From assembly GCA_030267565.1 (NCBI GenBank), contig BRXU01000073.1:82302-146301 (forward strand): a stretch of DNA of 64,000 nt, read 5' to 3'. Position numbers and translations under genes: made by a program. Under the pieces are notes generated by a model that saw only the letters and a program-made list of their open reading frames with translations, did no database searches and was not told where the DNA came from. Origin of the DNA: Pleodorina starrii (lineage: Eukaryota > Chlorophyta > Chlorophyceae > Chlamydomonadales > Volvocaceae). Positions 55,282 through 64,000 of the stretch are shown in pieces. Position 1 is the first letter of the stretch, and the number at the start of each line of letters is the position of its first letter.

Positions 55282-56409
55282 TCAAGCCACGATGCGGCGG
55301 GTCGGGACGGCGACCGGCGCCATCAGCCGTCGCATCGCCTCGCGCCGGTCCAGCATGGCCTGGGTGACAAGGGTGGTGCCCTGCGCATCGCGGCGGAACC
55401 AGGGCAGGTCGTCGTCCGGGTCCTCGCCCGCCACCAGCCCCGGCGGGATGCGCGTTCCGGGCGCGACGATGCAGTTGACCAGCCGGGCCGAGGCGGGGAC
55501 CCACGCCCCCGGCATCATGATGCTGCCCCGTCCCAGGGACCATTCCGCCTGAGGCGCATCCTGCGGCAGCCGGGCGGGTGCCCGGTCCAGAAAATCCAGA
55601 TGCGCGCGGCGCAGCGCCGTCAGCGTGCCCACGTCGCGCCAATAGCTTTCGCCCGACGGGCCGGGGGGCAGGCGAAAGGCCGCGGCCTCGCCCCGGGCCA
55701 CGGCCTCGGGGATCAGATCGTGGCCGAAATCCAGAGCCTCCGGCTGGCCGCTCAGGCGGTCGCGCAACCAGGCCGCGTCGAACAGATAGATACCCATCGA
55801 CACCAGGGCGCTGTTGGACTGACCCGGCATGGCCGGCGGATCGGCAGGCTTTTCCAGGAAGGCGGTGACGCGCCCGCCGTCATCGACCTGCATCACGCCA
55901 AAGCCCTGCGCCTCGAGCCGGGGAACGACGTCGACTGCGATGGTGACGGCGGCGCCCGAGCGTTCGTGGGCCTGCACGAGCGCGCCATAGTCCATGTCAT
56001 AGATATGATCGGCGGCCAGCACCAGGACGTGGTCCGGCCCGCATGACTCAATCCGGGACCAGTTGCAGCGCACGGCGTCGGCCGTGCCGCGATAAAGCCC
56101 GCGCCCGTCGCTCAGTTCGATCCCTCCGGCCGGGAAATGGCGGCCCCAGCGCTCCGGCAGGTGACGATGCAGCGTCGCGGGGGCGAATTGCGTGGCGACC
56201 ACCAGGCGTTCCAGCCCCGAGCGCACCACATTGGCCATGACAAAATCGACGATCCGGTTGCGGCCCGCAAAGGGCACGGCGGGCTTGCTTTCGTTCGTCG
56301 TCAGCTCATGCAGCCGGGACCCCTGCCCTCCGGCCAGCAGGACGGTCGCCGTAGAGTTCTGGGAAAGACGGGAACGGGTGGCAGGCAGACAGGCAAATGA
56401 ATCGGTCAC
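55282..56409 (-). CDS. glgC: Glucose-1-phosphate adenylyltransferase
   Basis: A 375-residue ADP-glucose pyrophosphorylase that makes the glycosyl donor for glycogen. It has the nucleotide loop VLLAGGQGSRLHELT, the substrate lysine region KPAVPFAGRNRIVDF, GTADAVRCNWSRIE, VLVLAADHIYDMDY and SYWRDVGT. The chosen GTG at 56409 follows AAGGA by 8 bases; an in-frame ATG at 56514 would add 35 unfamiliar residues. At either length it is shorter than usual (about 420) and has a reduced C-terminal beta-helix, so allosteric control may differ. glgA, glgB and glgP are not in the window. Confidence 0.92.
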   Translation of the reverse strand: MTDSFACLPATRSRLSQNSTATVLLAGGQGSRLHELTTNESKPAVPFAGRNRIVDFVMANVVRSGLERLVVATQFAPATLHRHLPERWGRHFPAGGIELSDGRGLYRGTADAVRCNWSRIESCGPDHVLVLAADHIYDMDYGALVQAHERSGAAVTIAVDVVPRLEAQGFGVMQVDDGGRVTAFLEKPADPPAMPGQSNSALVSMGIYLFDAAWLRDRLSGQPEALDFGHDLIPEAVARGEAAAFRLPPGPSGESYWRDVGTLTALRRAHLDFLDRAPARLPQDAPQAEWSLGRGSIMMPGAWVPASARLVNCIVAPGTRIPPGLVAGEDPDDDLPWFRRDAQGTTLVTQAMLDRREAMRRLMAPVAVPTRRIVA

Positions 56410-56533
56410 CGGCGAATTCCTTTGGCTTGGGGCTGAACCGCCGGCGAACCGACGGACAACCGACGGACAACCGCGCAACCCCTGTGTGAACCGCCTGTTC
56501 CCTGAAGCTATCAAATGTTTATCAGGTTTGCGT

Positions 56534-56558
56534 GACCCCCGGGATAGTCCCGAGGGTC
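56534..56558 (-). terminator. Hairpin downstream of the glycan cluster
   Basis: An 11-bp stem with a 3-base loop (gacccccggga / tag / tcccgagggtc, one G-T pair) lies 22 bases after the stop of the minus-strand gene at 56581. There is no clear T run, so the termination role is likely but not certain. It separates that cluster from glgC. Confidence 0.5.
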
Positions 56559-56580
56559 GAGGCCAAGACTGTCCCGGACG

Positions 56581-57765
56581 TCAGGCGACTTCGGCAGGCT
56601 TCGGCGCGGGTTGTGCCGCCGCTGCAATGTCCTCGAGCCAAGCCACGGGCTTGAGGCCGGTACCGCGCAGGAATTCGATGTAGCGGGCGCATTTCATGGC
56701 CCGGAAACGGTCGTATTCCGCGCCGTCGAACTTGACGAGCTGCTTGAGCCGCGCACGGGTCAGGGGCTGCTTGAGGTCCTGGGCCCGCAGATAGGGCACC
56801 CCGGTTTCGCGGCACATCTCTTCGGTGCGGGTGTCGATGGTGACGGTGCAGGCCATGCGTTCCGCCTGGATCGCCAGCTGCGCCCCGTGGAAGCGCGGGC
56901 CGATCAGCAGGTCATGGCGGCGCAGCTCGTCCATCCAGGCCGCCACGTCGTAATAAGAACGCGCATAGTTCCGCGCCCAGTCCTTGAACTGGTCGAGGGT
57001 GTAATGGGGGACGGTGTGGCGGTGGATGCGGGCCAGCGCATCGGGCTCGATCTCGTCGAACAGCCCGCGCGAGATCTTGATCATGTTGCCCATCGACTGG
57101 ACGATGTAGACGCCGGGGAACTGCGGGTCCATCATCATGGCGATCAGCTGCTGCTCGATCTCACGCGTGTCGCGCCAGCTTTCGTGCCCACCTGCGACGG
57201 CGATCCGCTGCGGCAGGGGGTTCGCCTCCCAGTTCGCCTGGATGCGGCGTCCCAGGTCGGGCCGGGGGTTGATGAAATGGGAAGGGCAGCCGTTCGCCAG
57301 AGTATCGGCGCCGGTCAGCTTCTTGATCTGTTCCGAGGTGTAGGGGCCGCGGGTATAGATGTTCTGGATGCCGTGCTTGCGCCCGTTCTCGATCAGAACG
57401 TCAAGCCAAGCGCGGGTGCCCTCGGTCAGCTCGACGTCTGCGCCGAATTCGCGCGCCTGGGCACCGAGCCCGATGGCCACGATGGGCTTTTCGACCTGCG
57501 AAAGGTTCTTGGCGAGCCCGCCCAGATCCGTGTGCTTGCCCAACTGGTTGGCGCAGGGGATGACAACGAAATCAACGGCCTTGTTCAGAACCTCGGGCCG
57601 GGTATGCCACGGAAAATACAGTACTTCGGCATCGATCTGGGTTCGCACGGCATGCACGAAGGCAAGGTTGCCGTTGTTATGTCCAACCTGCCTGTAAAGC
57701 TTGTCAAAATCCGAATTGGAATAAAGCCCACAGTTTGCGCTTTCCCACAAAAGTCCAATTTTCAT
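56581..57765 (-). CDS. Polysaccharide pyruvyl transferase family protein
   Basis: A 394-residue protein of the polysaccharide pyruvyl transferase family. It starts MKIGLLWESANCGLYSNSDF and contains VVIPCANQLGKHTDLGGLAK, IGLGAQARE, IYTRGPYTSEQIKKLTG, GCPSHFINP and DLLIGPRFHGAQLAIQAERM. Such enzymes add ketal pyruvate to sugars of surface polysaccharides, using phosphoenolpyruvate. It is cytosolic and the last gene of a minus-strand run with several glycosyltransferases. The acceptor sugar is unknown. Confidence 0.85.
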   Translation of the reverse strand: MKIGLLWESANCGLYSNSDFDKLYRQVGHNNGNLAFVHAVRTQIDAEVLYFPWHTRPEVLNKAVDFVVIPCANQLGKHTDLGGLAKNLSQVEKPIVAIGLGAQAREFGADVELTEGTRAWLDVLIENGRKHGIQNIYTRGPYTSEQIKKLTGADTLANGCPSHFINPRPDLGRRIQANWEANPLPQRIAVAGGHESWRDTREIEQQLIAMMMDPQFPGVYIVQSMGNMIKISRGLFDEIEPDALARIHRHTVPHYTLDQFKDWARNYARSYYDVAAWMDELRRHDLLIGPRFHGAQLAIQAERMACTVTIDTRTEEMCRETGVPYLRAQDLKQPLTRARLKQLVKFDGAEYDRFRAMKCARYIEFLRGTGLKPVAWLEDIAAAAQPAPKPAEVA

Positions 57766-57853
57766 TATCGCATCTCCTTATAGATTGCGGTGTTCGTGTC
57801 CGTGGCGGGCGTTGCCGGAAATGTATCAGGGGCGACGGTCTCGCCGACCGTCA

Positions 57854-59110
57854 CTACGCCGCCCCCTCGCGCAGGACCCGCGCCGGGATCATGCCGCAGG
57901 CTTCCACCCATTCGGCGTGGAAGCCAGCAAGGTCCAACGGCGGGGTGATCCGGGCCTTGTGGTCGCGCAGCACGTCGGGGCGGGCGTGGACCGACAAAAT
58001 CGCCTGGGCCAGCGACGCGGGGTCGGCGGTGCGGAACGGGATGCCCCAGCCTGCGGTCTTCTCGGCCATGCCGCCGATGTCCGAGGCGATCATGGGCGTG
58101 ACCGCCGCGCGCGCCTCCTGGATCACCACGGGGCTGTTCTCCCACCACACCGAGGGAATGACGATCCAGCCGTAGCCCCGCATGATGTCGACGCAATCCT
58201 GCGGGCGATAGCGGCCGCGAAAGCGCACGCAGTCGGGGATTTCCAGCTTGGGCCAGAGGCGGGTGAAGCCCTCTTCGTCGACGCCGTGGATCTCGATGTC
58301 CAGGGGCACCTCGGTCTCGGGCATGCGGGCCTCGATCAGGGCGGCAGCCCGGATCAGCACGTCCAGGCCCTTGGTCGGCGTGGCCTGGCCGAAGAAGGCA
58401 AAGCGGCCGGACTTGGCCAGCAGCTCGGCCTCGGTCTCGGGGGGGTATTCGGCGTGGTGGTCCAGGCCGTTCTCGATCACCGCGATGCGGCCGGGCGCGA
58501 TGCCCCAGTCCTCGAAGCGGTCGCGCAGGAACTCGCTGGGCGACAACAGGTGGTCGAACAGGTCCAGCATCTCGATCATGCGCGCCTTGCGCAGCACGAA
58601 ATCGACCGGCGGCCGGCCGAGGCAGGCTGCGCAGGCCACCTCGGCCGAGGCATGGCACAGTTCGCCCGAACGCTTGACCATCTGGCCGTGATTGGCGCAG
58701 ATCGCCGTCAACTCGTGCAGGGTGCAGATGAACCGCGCCTTGGGCAGGGCCGCGCGAAGCCGCCGGATGGTGCCCGCGCCGATGTTCCAGAAATGATGGA
58801 AGTGATAGACCTCGGCTTGGAAGGCGGACAGGAATTCGACGATCCAGTCCTCGTCCTCGATCCGGGCCTGCTCCATCTGGAAGGCGTCCATGCCGCGCCC
58901 CTGCAGGCAGAAGTCGCGCGGGTCGAAGCTGATGACCTGCTGGCCGGGGCCGAAGAACTTGGCGCTGTCCTCGGGACCGATGGTCGAGCCGACGAAATAG
59001 GCGTCCTCGCCCAGAGACAGCAGGTGCTGGAACTGGCGATAGGCCGCGACTTCGCCGCCGCCGTAGCGCAGGTTCGGGTGGGAATGGGATACAACGACGA
59101 TCCGGGTCAT
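57854..59110 (-). CDS. Family 4-type glycosyltransferase
   Basis: A 418-residue GT-B glycosyltransferase. The N-terminal half starts MTRIVVVSHSHPNLRYGGGE, with the glycine-rich acceptor loop. The C-terminal donor domain has GRFAFFGQATPTKGLDVLIR, FRGRYRPQDCVDIM and the EX7E-like region SVWWENSPVVIQEARAAVTP. It contains a CLGRPP segment and several cysteines (CHASAEVACAACLGRP) that may form a small zinc site. It overlaps the next gene upstream by 4 bases. Acceptor and donor are unknown. Confidence 0.88.
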   Translation of the reverse strand: MTRIVVVSHSHPNLRYGGGEVAAYRQFQHLLSLGEDAYFVGSTIGPEDSAKFFGPGQQVISFDPRDFCLQGRGMDAFQMEQARIEDEDWIVEFLSAFQAEVYHFHHFWNIGAGTIRRLRAALPKARFICTLHELTAICANHGQMVKRSGELCHASAEVACAACLGRPPVDFVLRKARMIEMLDLFDHLLSPSEFLRDRFEDWGIAPGRIAVIENGLDHHAEYPPETEAELLAKSGRFAFFGQATPTKGLDVLIRAAALIEARMPETEVPLDIEIHGVDEEGFTRLWPKLEIPDCVRFRGRYRPQDCVDIMRGYGWIVIPSVWWENSPVVIQEARAAVTPMIASDIGGMAEKTAGWGIPFRTADPASLAQAILSVHARPDVLRDHKARITPPLDLAGFHAEWVEACGMIPARVLREGAA

Positions 59111-60666
59111 GCGGCAGACAACGCCTCCATCAAAGCGCGGCTTTCCGCGTCGAACGTGTGCAGGTCCAGCCCGCCGGGCAAGGGCTGGTTCAGGGGGCCG
59201 GACTTGCCCGCGAAATGCCGCGTCGGGGCGAGCCCCTCGGCATGGGCCGCGCCGGCGCCCAGCAGGTGGCGCGCGATGTCGCGCAGACGCGCCTCCTCGG
59301 TCAGGTAGGCGCGCGGGGCCTGGGCCAGCAGCGGCCGCAGCAGGGCGGTCGGCGCGCTGAGCGCGAAGGCCAGCTGGTCGCGCAGGAAGCGCTGCCCGGG
59401 ATCGCCCCCCGCCACGGCAAAGATCGGGTCCAGGATCGACAGCTGCACCGGCTGGCGCCGCAGGGTCGCGTCGAACACGCGCGCATCCTCGTCCAGCTGG
59501 AACAGGGTCGAACTGCGGCCGTAAAGCGCCAGTTCGGCCATCGGCGCCTCGCGGTCCAGCGCCATGCCGGTGCCGCGCAGGACCAGCCCCTGGGGCAGGT
59601 CGCGTTGCGCGCCCTCGACCGCGGCGGCCAGGGGACGGGTCAGGCCGGGGCGCAGCAGGAACAGTTCGAGCGGCCGGTCCAGCCGCAGGCCCACGCGGCG
59701 CAGCACATCGCGCAGGTCCGCATCGGGCAGATCGTGGTCCAGGACCAGCAGCACCCGACCCGCCCGAACCGGCGCCACCCCGGACGGCGGCTGCCAGGCG
59801 GGCAGAGGCTCCAGCATGGCGCGGCGCAGGCGCGTCTGGCGGGTGGGGTCGGGCAGTTCCAGCTGGACCTGACAGGTCTGGACCGCCAGCGCGGCCGCGG
59901 GGGTGGGTTCGGCGGCGACAAGAACGCCCGCGGCGGCATGCTGGCCAGGGATCAGGAACAGCACGCGCACCGGGCCGCTGGCAGGCTCGGCCAGAAGGAA
60001 GCTGCCGCAGAACCCGTCCGTCCCGCTGAAGCGATAGCGCGTGGCATAGGGTTGCAGATCCGCGCGCGGCAGCGCACCGGGCATCAGTTCGACCCGGCAC
60101 AGCTGCCGGTCGTCCATGGCCAGGGCGGTCAGCGCCTCGGTCTGGCCCTGGGCCGGCATGAACCAGCCCGAAACCAGCCCCTGCCCCGCCTCGCCCACCA
60201 GGCAGCGGTCGGTACCCAGACCGAAATCGTCGCTTTCGCGCGCGAGCAGCGGCGCAAAGCGCAGCCGGGTCATCACTGCCTGCGCCGTCTCGCCCTTGGG
60301 CGCGTTCAGCGTGCCCTGCCCGACAAGGCGCAGCCAGGCGAAGAAGACCTCGTCCACGCCGACCTCGATCAGGCGCAGCTCGTCCGTCACCAGCCGTTCG
60401 GGCGAAAGCTCGGTGAACTCGTGCCCGGTCCTGAGATGGATCGCGGCGTTTCCGGGCAGGTCCAGCCCGCCAAGGTCGAAGACCGCCAGATACCCCATCG
60501 GCTCGGCCGTGCGCAGGTCGCGCCGGGCATGGCGCGTGACCAGCACGGGCGACAGCCGCGCATCCTCGGCATGAAGTTCGAGGTCAAGCCAGGGGTCTGC
60601 GCTCCAGCCTGCCAGGACAAGGATGGCCCGGGCGTCGGCAAAGCAGAAATCCATGTTCAGGCCCAT
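59107..60666 (-). CDS. Unrecognised protein of the glycan cluster (519 aa)
   Basis: I do not recognise a family. The protein is soluble, with no signal or membrane segment. The first 250 residues look beta-rich and start MGLNMDFCFADARAILVLAG. The C-terminal half has alternating hydrophobic strands (RVLLVLDHDLPDADLRDVLR, PLELFLLRPGLTR) that hint at a Rossmann-like or glycosyltransferase-like fold. The ATG at 60666 lies 7 bases after AAGGAG. Its stop overlaps the start of the GT4 gene and the 185-residue gene precedes it by 53 bases, so it belongs to one operon. Confidence 0.8.
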   Translation of the reverse strand: MGLNMDFCFADARAILVLAGWSADPWLDLELHAEDARLSPVLVTRHARRDLRTAEPMGYLAVFDLGGLDLPGNAAIHLRTGHEFTELSPERLVTDELRLIEVGVDEVFFAWLRLVGQGTLNAPKGETAQAVMTRLRFAPLLARESDDFGLGTDRCLVGEAGQGLVSGWFMPAQGQTEALTALAMDDRQLCRVELMPGALPRADLQPYATRYRFSGTDGFCGSFLLAEPASGPVRVLFLIPGQHAAAGVLVAAEPTPAAALAVQTCQVQLELPDPTRQTRLRRAMLEPLPAWQPPSGVAPVRAGRVLLVLDHDLPDADLRDVLRRVGLRLDRPLELFLLRPGLTRPLAAAVEGAQRDLPQGLVLRGTGMALDREAPMAELALYGRSSTLFQLDEDARVFDATLRRQPVQLSILDPIFAVAGGDPGQRFLRDQLAFALSAPTALLRPLLAQAPRAYLTEEARLRDIARHLLGAGAAHAEGLAPTRHFAGKSGPLNQPLPGGLDLHTFDAESRALMEALSAA

Positions 60667-60719
60667 GTCCAGGCTCCTTCCGTCGGGCAAGGCCATGCCG
60701 GGGCATGGCCGCGCCGGGT

Positions 60720-61277
60720 TCAGATCAGGGTCAGCGCCAGCCCGCTCAGGACCAGCCGCTGGGCCGGTTGGCGCAGGTGGATGATGACGCGGCGGCCGGT
60801 CGCCTCCTCGTCCGCGGCGGGCAGGTCCAGGCTGCACAGCGACACGGAATCCTGCTGGATGCGCCATTCGACATGGCCGCTGTCCTGCGCCTCGCCCTCG
60901 GCATCGAAGCTGCGCAGGAAGACATCGGCGACCAGCGGCACCTCGCCACGCGCCTGACATTCGATGAAGCATTTGCGCGCGATGACGCCATCGGGCAGCG
61001 GCGCTTCCAGCGTCATCCACTGCAGGCCGGCGCTGCGCAGTTCGACGGCATGGGCGTCGCTGGCCACGGGCAGCACGTCGCAGCGCGTCCCGCCGGGAAC
61101 GCAGGCGCCAAAGGCGGAGGTGACGGTGTTGTAGCCGCCCGACAGGCTAAGCTTGGGCCGGCCGACCATGGCGGCATGGACCTCGGCCACGAGGTCCAGC
61201 CGGTTGGATTGCAACGCGGTCAGGACCGCGGCGGCGGCTTCGTAATTGCGAACCGCAGCAGCGTAGATCGTCGTCAA
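60720..61277 (-). CDS. Unrecognised protein of the glycan cluster (185 aa)
   Basis: I do not recognise a family. The start is a TTG (61277), overlapping the stop of the upstream glycosyltransferase (TTGA) and preceded by GGAAGGAAA. The protein reads MTTIYAAAVRNYEAAAAVLT at its start and ends with a beta-rich half (RRVIIHLRQPAQRLVLSGLA). No export signal or membrane helix is seen. The end resembles the start of the 519-residue neighbour in its hydrophobic pattern (LVLSGLALTL against ILVLAGWSAD), but this is weak. Confidence 0.75.
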   Translation of the reverse strand: MTTIYAAAVRNYEAAAAVLTALQSNRLDLVAEVHAAMVGRPKLSLSGGYNTVTSAFGACVPGGTRCDVLPVASDAHAVELRSAGLQWMTLEAPLPDGVIARKCFIECQARGEVPLVADVFLRSFDAEGEAQDSGHVEWRIQQDSVSLCSLDLPAADEEATGRRVIIHLRQPAQRLVLSGLALTLI

Positions 61278-63895
61278 TTTGATTTCCTTCCATGCGTTTC
61301 AGGAAAAGTCTGCTGATCGCCGCAGACAGGCGCCTCCCATTTCGTGCCGAGCCAGGCCAGCAGCGGGGCGGCGGCATCGGCCCAGTCGCGCGACCCCGAG
61401 GCCACGGCACCGGCCGACACCGCCCGCAGCCGCGCGCGGTCCCGGTCGAGATCCAGAACAAGGCGCACGAAGGCGTCCTCGCAGCCATCCTCGGGCAGGA
61501 TGAAACCATCGACGCCGTCGCGGATCGCCTCGCGCATGGCGCCGACATCGGTCGCCAGCACCACCACCCCCAGCCGCTGCGCCTCGAGAACCGACAGCGG
61601 CAGCCCTTCGTAATGCGAAGGCAGGATCATCACGTCGGTGTCCGCCAGAAGCGCGGTCAGCGCATCGGGGCCGCGCACGGCGCCCAGCATCCGCACCTGC
61701 GGCGGAAAGGCCAGGTCGGCGGGCGCATCGACGACCGCCTGACCCGCGACGGAAAGCCGCATGTCCGGGGCATGCCGCGCCAGATCGCCCAGGATCGCGG
61801 CCAGCCGGTGGACGCCCTTTTGCGGGTCCAGCCGGCCCATGAACAGCACGCGCAGCGGCCCGTCGCCCGGTCGGGTGGCACGGTCGTCCAAGGCCTTCGC
61901 AAGCCGATCCGCCTTCAGCGGATAGCCGGGCGCATTGACCAGCGGGCACAGCTTGCGGCGCGGCATCCCCTGGGCGTTCAGCCAGTGGGCCAGCGTCCTC
62001 GAACAGGTCAGCACCAGGTCGTAGGCGTGCTCATAGGCCAGCGCCAGCTTGGGCGGGCCATAGTTGCGGCCGTAGGTGCTGCGCTCGACCAGATGCTCGT
62101 GGTCGATCATCAGGATGCCCTGCTGGCGCAGCCGGCCGGCGACCTTGTGCAGCGCCGCCGAATGGGCGTTGATGACCGCATCCATCGACGACAGCAGCCC
62201 CGCAAGATCGGCGCGCTCGGTGCCGTTGCCCCAGCTGGGCTCGGCCGTGCCCAGGTATTCGGGGCCCGACCAGTCCAGGGTCGAGGCGTCGGGCAGCCAG
62301 CTGACCGTGGCGAAGGGCTCAAGCGCCCAGGCGTCGGAATGGATCGGGCGGTCGCTGGCGATGAACAGGTGCAGCCGGTGCCCCGCCGCCGCCAGTTCGC
62401 GCGCCAGGCTTGCCGCGACCTTTTCCACTCCGCCGAAATCGAAGATCGGCAGGACCATCCCGATGTCCTTGCGGCCGGGCTGTTTCAGCAGCGGAAAGAC
62501 GATGCCGCCCGAAACGGCCTTGCGCGGGATCTCGACCGCCATCGCGCGGCTTGCCGCGCCGCCGGTCTCGCGCCAGTTCCAGCTTTGGTCCAGCGCCGGA
62601 CGATAGCGGCTGCGGTGCAGCGCGACCAGAAAGCCGCGCATCACCTCGGCGGCGCTGTCGCTGTCGGGACGGGCGGCGCGCCCGTCCGCCACCTCGAGCC
62701 CCCAGCTTGTCACGGGATGGGGACAGGGTGTCCGGTCGATCTCGCGCGCCCAGGCGGCATCGGTTTCCAGCAGGATGCGGCGCAGGCCCTGCATCGACAG
62801 GACCGCCCCGTCCGACGGGCGGTCGGGATTGCCCAGGTCGCTGTGGACCGCATGGCCCGCGTCCGAAGCGTCCAGGAAGAACAGGTCCACGTCGCCCGGC
62901 CATTCCAGCCGCGCCTGCCGCCGTTCGCAGTTCCACAGGAAGCCGTGCAGCAACCGGGCCTGGGCCAGCCGGGCACGGGTGCCGTCGCGCAGAAAGATCA
63001 GGACGGCGGGCGCGTGGTTGCGGTGGGGATCGGCCAGATGGGCAAAGATCCGGCGCTCAAGCTCGGCCAGGGGAACGCTTTTGCCCTGGTCGGGGTCCGT
63101 GCACAGAAAGGCCTGACCGCCCTCGACCAGCGCATAGCGGGGAAAGCGCGCCGCCTCGAGCGCCAGAAGCGCGGGACAGGAAAACAGCCAGCGGTGCTTT
63201 TGTTCCAGAAAGCGACGCAGTTCGCCGTCGCGGTCGTGGGAACCGGCCAGCATGCTGGCGGGACGCTTGCGGTACAGCAGCACCGGCTCGGCAAAGGGCT
63301 GGCCCCGGAACCCGCGGCTGGCGGCCGACAGCCAGAAATCCCAGTCCTCGTAGCCCTGCTTCATCGTCTCGTCAAAGCGCAGCCCGGCGTCCAGCACCCG
63401 GCGGCGGATCAGGCTGCCGGCCTCGCACAGGTTGACATGGGCGTGAAACAGCAGGTCCGGTTCGCGGTCGGTGACGTAATGGCCCTTTTGGCCGAAGAAG
63501 TCGAAATCGGGATAGAACCAGTCCCGGTCGGGGTGGCGCGCCAGCGCACGGCCGAACGCGGCGCCCGCGCCCGCCGCCAGGACGTTGTCGGCATCCAGCA
63601 GCAGCACGGCCGCGATGTCCTGATCCAGCGCCAGCGCGGCGTCGATCCCGCAGTTGCGCGCGGTGCTGAGCCCGCCGTTCGGCACATGCAGCGCCGCCAT
63701 GCGCTCGCCCAGCAGCGCCTGCCAGCTTGCGATGCTGGTCATGGTCTCGTCATGCTCGCAGCCGTCATTGACCACGACCAGCCGACGGATGGTGCCGCTG
63801 GCCATTTCGCGATGCACCGCGCCGATGGCGTCGTCCAGCAGAACGGGATGGCCCCAGACCGGGATGACGACGCTGACCTGGTCGCGCGGGCTCAT
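61274..63895 (-). CDS. Two-domain glycosyltransferase (GT2 + GT4)
   Basis: An 873-residue protein with two glycosyltransferase domains. Residues 1-250 are GT-A: VSVVIPVWGHPVLLDDAIGA, LVVVNDGC, GGLSTARNCGID, and the DxD-type LLLDADNVL. Later it has the acceptor motif GYEDWDFWLSAASRG. Residues about 475-860 are GT-B family 4: MVLPIFDFGGVEKVAASLAR, VLFMGRLDPQKGVHRLAAIL, and the EX7E region ILPSHYEGLPLSVLEAQRLG. Such double enzymes build repeating or flagellin-linked glycans. It overlaps both neighbours by 4 bases, marking a tightly coupled operon. Confidence 0.93.
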   Translation of the reverse strand: MSPRDQVSVVIPVWGHPVLLDDAIGAVHREMASGTIRRLVVVNDGCEHDETMTSIASWQALLGERMAALHVPNGGLSTARNCGIDAALALDQDIAAVLLLDADNVLAAGAGAAFGRALARHPDRDWFYPDFDFFGQKGHYVTDREPDLLFHAHVNLCEAGSLIRRRVLDAGLRFDETMKQGYEDWDFWLSAASRGFRGQPFAEPVLLYRKRPASMLAGSHDRDGELRRFLEQKHRWLFSCPALLALEAARFPRYALVEGGQAFLCTDPDQGKSVPLAELERRIFAHLADPHRNHAPAVLIFLRDGTRARLAQARLLHGFLWNCERRQARLEWPGDVDLFFLDASDAGHAVHSDLGNPDRPSDGAVLSMQGLRRILLETDAAWAREIDRTPCPHPVTSWGLEVADGRAARPDSDSAAEVMRGFLVALHRSRYRPALDQSWNWRETGGAASRAMAVEIPRKAVSGGIVFPLLKQPGRKDIGMVLPIFDFGGVEKVAASLARELAAAGHRLHLFIASDRPIHSDAWALEPFATVSWLPDASTLDWSGPEYLGTAEPSWGNGTERADLAGLLSSMDAVINAHSAALHKVAGRLRQQGILMIDHEHLVERSTYGRNYGPPKLALAYEHAYDLVLTCSRTLAHWLNAQGMPRRKLCPLVNAPGYPLKADRLAKALDDRATRPGDGPLRVLFMGRLDPQKGVHRLAAILGDLARHAPDMRLSVAGQAVVDAPADLAFPPQVRMLGAVRGPDALTALLADTDVMILPSHYEGLPLSVLEAQRLGVVVLATDVGAMREAIRDGVDGFILPEDGCEDAFVRLVLDLDRDRARLRAVSAGAVASGSRDWADAAAPLLAWLGTKWEAPVCGDQQTFPETHGRKSN

Positions 63896-64000
63896 TGCAG
63901 CAGCGCCGCGTTTCCGCCGCGGCTGGCAATGCGAAAGCCGCGGAACAGCCCCCAGCTCATGTCGTTCGGGCCGTCCGTCGCCAGCGAGGCCGCCAGCAGG
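63892..64000 (-). CDS. Partial gene running off the right edge
   Basis: Only the last 35 codons are present, ending TDGPNDMSWGLFRGFRIASR then GGNAALLQ and a TGA. This overlaps the ATG of the two-domain glycosyltransferase (ATGA). The overlap shows it is the upstream member of the same operon. Too little is visible to name a family. Confidence 0.75.
   Translation of the reverse strand, partial: LLAASLATDGPNDMSWGLFRGFRIASRGGNAALLQ

Noticed and set aside
53057..55552. Plus-strand open frame of 831 codons opposite glgX
   Set aside because: glgX has all catalytic residues in order; the opposite frame has none.
1..64000. CRISPR array, prophage or defence island
   Set aside because: No regularly spaced repeats, phage structural genes or recognised defence genes were found; the mobile DNA is insertion sequences only.

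Overview
The window is GC-rich DNA from an alphaproteobacterium of the Rhodobacterales, most likely a Paracoccus or close relative. That rests on the codon bias, on IS427-group and IS903-group insertion sequences of the kind common in Paracoccus, on the ActP/DUF485/DUF294 acetate locus, on oxygen-independent ubiquinone genes behind an FNR/NnrR-type site, and on NepR/EcfG stress genes. It looks chromosomal or chromid-like. No rRNA, tRNA, CRISPR array, prophage or replication origin was recognised.

Layout. (1) 1-5.6 kb is an insertion-sequence graveyard: an IS903-group element split by an IS256-family element, an IS427-group element sitting in its target duplication, then IS256, IS66, IS3 and AraC-regulator remnants. 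(2) 5.7-14.1 kb, minus strand: acetate uptake and activation (acs, DUF485, actP), followed by a cNMP/CBS/DUF294 protein, a lone receiver and a membrane sensor-like protein fused to a DnaQ-type exonuclease. (3) 14.4-19.7 kb: ubiTUV (anaerobic ubiquinone hydroxylation) diverging from ubiD-ubiX and a di-iron Fe-S repair protein, with TTGAC-N4-GTCAA between them. (4) 19.9-32.4 kb: a stress and signalling block with receivers, nepR, a frameshifted ecfG, Mn-catalase, SDR, DUF4142, patatin and metallo-beta-lactamase genes, then decayed cheB and CheB-CheR-PAS-HWE kinase genes. Five signalling genes here carry frameshifts or stops, while the enzyme genes between them are intact. (5) 32.4-39.2 kb: IS110/IS3 scraps, otnK-otnC (acid-sugar catabolism), a DUF72 gene, and a second nested IS complex (IS256 hit by IS427, itself hit by IS903). 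(6) 39.3-42.9 kb: pcaR and pcaIJF, the end of the beta-ketoadipate pathway, with a clear operator and terminator. (7) 43-46.8 kb: asparagine permease and asparaginase, an FUSC protein and a small unknown. (8) 46.8-52.7 kb: a LuxR-type regulator divergent from a three-gene haem operon: RoxA/diol-synthase-like dihaem cytochrome c, catalase-related protein and cyclooxygenase-like peroxidase. (9) 52.7-56.4 kb: DUF3008, DUF2934, glgX and glgC. (10) 56.6-64 kb: a glycan or polysaccharide cluster with glycosyltransferases, a pyruvyl-transferase-family protein and two unrecognised proteins.

The best candidate for an undescribed system is the haem operon at 48.2-52.7 kb. Its three proteins belong to three unrelated haem families, each with members that make or convert fatty-acid hydroperoxides, and the genes are tightly packed. 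This suggests a bacterial oxylipin pathway, but the substrate and products are inference.
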